From: Siphonodentalium dalli
Lineage: Eukaryota > Mollusca > Scaphopoda > Gadilida > Siphonodentaliidae
NCBI GenBank assembly: GCA_032622095.1
Contig: CP136061.1
Location: 169,637,107 to 169,701,106, forward strand
Length of the DNA: 64,000 nt
Direction of reading: 5' to 3'
The notes beneath the pieces are model-generated. The model was not told the DNA's origin, ran no database searches, and saw only the letters and a program-made list of their open reading frames with translations. The position numbers were made by a program, and so were the translations under genes. Of the stretch, positions 60,005 to 64,000 are shown piece after piece (the stretch's first letter is position 1; each line of letters begins with the position of its first letter).

Positions 60005-61496
60005 TATATCCTCTATAACTGTTTATTCAACATCACGTGCTGCAATCCATAAATGCGGTTCAGATTTCGATGTCCGGTTCAACATTATTATCATATGGTT
60101 TGATAGCAGAAATACTCAGTTTGGAATGTTATACCATACAAGTTTTACGAGTTGCTCTTGCTCAAGAATGGATAAATTTATAAACCTGATTTTTGGCGCA
60201 TTAGTTAGAATTATATTTTTGCACAAGAACACACCACAAATATCGAACTGGACATCAAAAGCAGAACCGGATTGTATCGATTGCATAAACATAAGAAGTT
60301 GGTCACTGACCGACAATTGCTATTCTCTGGTGTGGTTTATAGGACTACCGTACGCAATGCCGACTTAAAAATAAAAATTCACATAAACATCGCATGAAGC
60401 GGTCTATCCACAAACTCAGGTATTCGGTAATTCCAAATGTATGAACTATCACCATGATATCCCGGTATATCATTGTCAGGACTGTTTGTACAAAAGGTTG
60501 TTATTCTACTATGCATAATTTTGCTATATCATTGTACTCGGACTGTATTGCAATGTAATATATCAGTACATGTACCGGTATACTGGGTGCACATTATATA
60601 CATGTAGGCCTACTTTCACTTTAGTACATGTATGTGTCATAAAAGACTCATGTTGTTAAATTGAAAAAAAACATGTGTGAAAACAGAGAGAATACATGTA
60701 CATGTGCCGGTACTATATACCTCTTTGTGTGCTGTACTACCGGTACTATTCATGTACATGTACTACACTACAATAAGAGAAATTTTAATTGATTCTGCTG
60801 CCCTTGTGCCACAGGCCTCAAACAAGTATCTGTAGCCAGGCCCACCAGTACCAGGCTACTAGTAAATGAAGTACTGAAAGTGTCACATCATTAATCGAGC
60901 CCAATCTTAGTTATACTAGTCTCTTGTGTAGTTTGGGTTACTATTAATAAGATATTTAATGAATGTTTGGAATGTATGGTAGCATTCTTACCTGGATCAA
61001 CATATGCCATGCACAACGCTGGTCATCATATCATCACCGCTGTTGGCAGTAAACCGCTCATCGGCTATAACAGTTAGAGTTTTCCATACCAGGGCTAATC
61101 TAATCAGTTAAAATTAGTCATTTTAGAGGGAATACCAGCCAGTGGAAGACGTACAAAAAGTCATGTATATTCAGATATCAGTTTTCGAGAAAAAACCCAT
61201 CTTAGTCGAGCGGACTTAGAATATCGGGGTAAACTTAAATTTCATTCAGCAACACTTTCACAGCAGAATATAAAAATAGTACATTATAATCACTTACAGT
61301 ACATGTACATGTAGCCCAAGTGCAGTGCTAGCCTATATTATATACTACCAAAACTTTTGGTCAGTTTCTCGATGACTGACACTTGTAAACGCTTGAACGG
61401 GTACTATATAGTACATGTACATGTACATGTGTACCGTATGTGAATTAAAGATCTTATTAGTGACACAACAGGAGGCTAGACATACATTTGTAACTA
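60005..61496. other. Sequence rich in TACATGTA and ACCGGTA words
   Basis: Repeated ACATGTACATGTA stretches, for example 61411-61432. An 80-codon frame at 60126-60368 has no recognised domain. No gene was supported. Confidence 0.4.
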
Positions 61497-61660
61497 CAGT
61501 AATGCTCTAATTAATCGACTCCTTAACCACAGCAGAATTACGGGTATTAAACTCGGGGAGAGCTTTCCGATGAATGGCAACAAGCCATATATCCGACTAA
61601 ATCCTGAAAGTTACACATAATTCTGCTGTGGTTAAGGGGCGATTTATTAGGGCACTACTG
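61497..61660. mobile_element. TA-flanked palindromic MITE, copy 2 (164 bp)
   Basis: CAGTAATGCTCTAATTAATC at the left and its imperfect complement ending CACTACTG at the right, with TA at 61495-61496 and 61661-61662. Compared with copy 1 it lacks part of the left half near the tip. Confidence 0.85.
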
Positions 61661-62090
61661 TATCTGTTTTAGTGCACATCAAATGTATTTGTTGTCTTTC
61701 CTCTTGTAATTTGTCTTTGGTTGTGTTCGCCATTTCGATGGACAACTACATGTACTGACATCAAATGACTGAAATGAGTCAAAATTTAGCAGTGCAGCCA
61801 ATTATATAGATAAACAGAATTAAATAGCATCCAAATTCCAAATGAGCATAAATGATAAAACAAACTTTATTGAGCACTCTTTTAATACTAGTAATTACAG
61901 CTACAATGAAAGCACCTAATAAAAATTCTAAGTTTGGTAAAACTGTCTGTATACAAAGTTTATCTGGCCGTGATGAATAAAACCTATAAATGGGATCATA
62001 TACATGTATGTTAGATATCATTACATGATTATTTGAAAACACATATCCGTATGGAAAACAAACTATTTTACCACTGGCCAAGTGGTCCTG

Positions 62091-62200
62091 CTAATATGCT
62101 ATGATGCTGGTGGTCCTGCTGAATTGCTATGATGCGGGTAGTGCAATTCATAGCAATTAAGCAGGACCCAACCGCATCATAGCACATTAGCAGGAACACT
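62091..62200. mobile_element. 110 bp fold-back element
   Basis: AGTGGTCCTGCTAATATGCT pairs with AGCACATTAGCAGGAACACT, and an inner GGTCCTGCTGAATTGCTATGA arm pairs with TCATAGCAATTAAGCAGGACC. Related words occur at 21360-21606. Confidence 0.75.
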
Positions 62201-62805
62201 TGAACAGGGTATATTTACAGTGTCAAATCGAATGGGCATCTTTTAACCATATTTTTGAACAATTTCCTAGAAGTGTTCGAAAATTGAGAACTGAATTTCA
62301 ATTTTTTTTTATGAGGTTTCGATTGAAAAATTTCTAACTTAGCTCATCAGGATTAACATTGTCGCACAGCTATATTCTCTTTCCCAACAAAGTCTATAGA
62401 ACATACATGTAAAATTACAGCTATGCTTTAATTAATCAACTCGCCTTATATTACTCGGGTATTACTGCAGTATTCAGGCGGGTTCATGCGATCAACCGCA
62501 GTCAGTTATACCGCCGCAGAATGTGGTCCACCTCACATTTGCAGTTAGGCTGTATTTTTCATGCGATGTTTATATGAATTTTGTTTTAAAGTTGACATTG
62601 TAATCACACCAGAATTTTTTTTTATTGTTTCAAAATGTCTAGATAGAATTCAGAATTTTTGTGGTAAAAACAATTAACTTGGTTATCACAGTTAACACAT
62701 ATTACTGTGGTAAGATTACCAGCGGATACCGCATGTCAACAGGGACTGCATGCTCTAATTAATTATCAGGTTTAACATGTTTATACTGGATACAGTTCAT
62801 TTTAA

Positions 62806-63749
62806 AGGTACTCAATCCGGTTCGATGATACCCATATAATCAGATTCCAACATCATACATTTGTATTTAGAAAGGCTGCTTCAGTTACGTTATCAGAATT
62901 GATTAATTGCCCTAAAATAATGCTAACCACTGTCAACTAAAGTATACAATTGCCTGACATATGTTATTTATCAACATGTTGTTCTACAAAATTTGGCCTT
63001 ATTATCAACAGAAAGCCTCTTGATTTTAGAGTTATCCATCTTCATCTGAAATTTGGTCCGAGACCGTGGGCCACTATTAATTCTTGATCGTGAAAAATAG
63101 TATATTTCAAAAATTGATATCTAATAACTCTGAGCTTTGATAGGTGGTGGGTTCCTCGACTCGTACCAAATATCTTTTACCCCCCAAGTCCAAATAAAGA
63201 GTAATGTGCGAGCATTAATTCAGGGGGCCCTTAATCAAATTATGCATCTTTAAATTCAAATACAGTTTAAAGATGCATAATCCGATTAAGTGCCCCTCAT
63301 TTGCTATTTACATATACATGTATATGGAATCGGGGGGGGGGGGGGGGGGGGGTAAAAATATTTTAATCAAGTCGAGGGACCCACCTACATGTATCAAAGC
63401 TCAGAGTTATTAGATATCAATTTTTGAAATTTTAATATTTATCACCATCGATACTTAATAGTGGCCCAGAAAAATTTGACGAGCCGACGGTCTCAGACCA
63501 AATTGCGGATGAAGATGGATAACTCTAAAATGAAGAGGCTTTGTGTTGATAATAAGGTCAAACTTCGTCGAACAGCATGTTGATAAATATAACGTATCAG
63601 GCGATTTTATACTATACATGTAGTTGACAGTGGTTAGCATTATTTTTGGGCAATTAATCGATTCTGATATTACTGAAGCAGCATTTCTAAAAAAAATGTT
63701 GTTGTTGGAATCTAATTATATGGGGACCATCGAATCTGATTGAGCACCT
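62806..63749. mobile_element. TTAA-flanked fold-back element (944 bp)
   Basis: AGGTACTCAATC at the left pairs with GATTGAGCACCT at the right, with TTAA at 62802-62805 and 63750-63753. The two halves, about 430 bp each, are diverged reverse complements over nearly their full length: AATGCTAACCACTGTCAACT/AGTTGACAGTGGTTAGCATT, and AACTCTGAGCTTTGAT/ATCAAAGCTCAGAGTT. The centre holds a smaller hairpin (TTATGCATCTTTAAA/TTTAAAGATGCATAA) and, off-centre, a 21 bp G run. TTAA duplication fits piggyBac-like or Kolobok-like mobilisation. No coding. Confidence 0.85.
63332..63352 (+). repeat. 21 bp G homopolymer
   Basis: G run inside the fold-back. The opposite half has only a short C run (TACCCCCC near 63179), so the tract has expanded on one side. 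Confidence 0.85.
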
Positions 63750-63783
63750 TTAATAGTTAGCTATATGAGTTATATACACAAAA

Positions 63784-64000
63784 GGCGACACCAATTTTTA
63801 AGTCCGGTTTACGAACACCTCCTACAACTTTTTTTCCATTTCATGAATTTTTTTTTTACTTTTTTGTCCCAAATTTGTTTACACGCGTACTGATTTTCAT
63901 GTGCTGTCGCATCCGTTCTGCTTATGATCATTTGCAGATCCATATTTTCATGTATTTCATGACAAGAAATGTCTTGTTTGGTTCAGAATTTCATTCGAAA
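63784..64000. mobile_element. Second copy of the TTA-flanked MITE, cut by the window end
   Basis: GGCGACACCAATTTTTAAG then GGTTTACGAACACCTCC follows the right half of 55614-55991 in reverse orientation through TACACGCGTACTGATTTTC, TGTGCTGTCGCATCC and CATGACAAGAAATGTCTTG. Confidence 0.85.

Overview
The window is metazoan nuclear DNA, most likely from a marine invertebrate. It is AT-rich and has no dense reading frames, no ribosome-binding-site-led genes and no operons. The coding traces that exist are split by GT-AG introns, and most of the sequence is interspersed or tandem repeat. The C-terminal piece of a non-LTR reverse transcriptase and the high density of short palindromes such as ACATGT and ACCGGT would suit a mollusc, hemichordate, echinoderm or amphioxus. 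I cannot name the species.

The dominant structure is a giant inverted repeat. Positions 1-15755 are repeated in reverse complement at 23200-39029, around a 7.4 kb single-copy spacer (15756-23199). Position 1 still pairs with 39029, so the arms may run on past the left edge of the window. The arms look nearly identical by eye but differ by base changes, homopolymer lengths and several 30-55 bp insertions or deletions. They behave as two distinct copies or haplotypes. Each arm holds the same series: divergent tandem families with a period near 160 bp, small TTAA-flanked double-hairpin elements, and at least three spliced exons of one unrecognised gene that ends in a stop codon and an AATAAA signal (+ strand in the left arm, - strand in the right).

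The spacer (15756-23199) holds a three-level nest of inverted-repeat elements (16190-18730), a 112 bp hairpin and fragments of dispersed repeats. No gene was recognised there.

Right of the palindrome are a cluster of near-identical 22 bp palindromes (39173-39395) and then an 817 bp satellite (40296-51450, about seven units). One satellite unit is split by a 5,533 bp DNA transposon (42664-48196). Neighbouring satellite units act as empty sites and show a 2 bp target duplication. The transposon ends are built from two different tandem arrays (about 207 bp and exactly 70 bp) sharing a CAACGTTGGGCCAACGT-like core.

From 51.5 kb to the end come a 45 bp minisatellite (about 40 copies), a dead non-LTR retrotransposon 3' end (54318-54916), and a run of short inverted-repeat elements with recognisable target duplications (TA, TTA, TTAA), long G-runs and hairpins. 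No complete protein-coding gene can be supported anywhere in the window.
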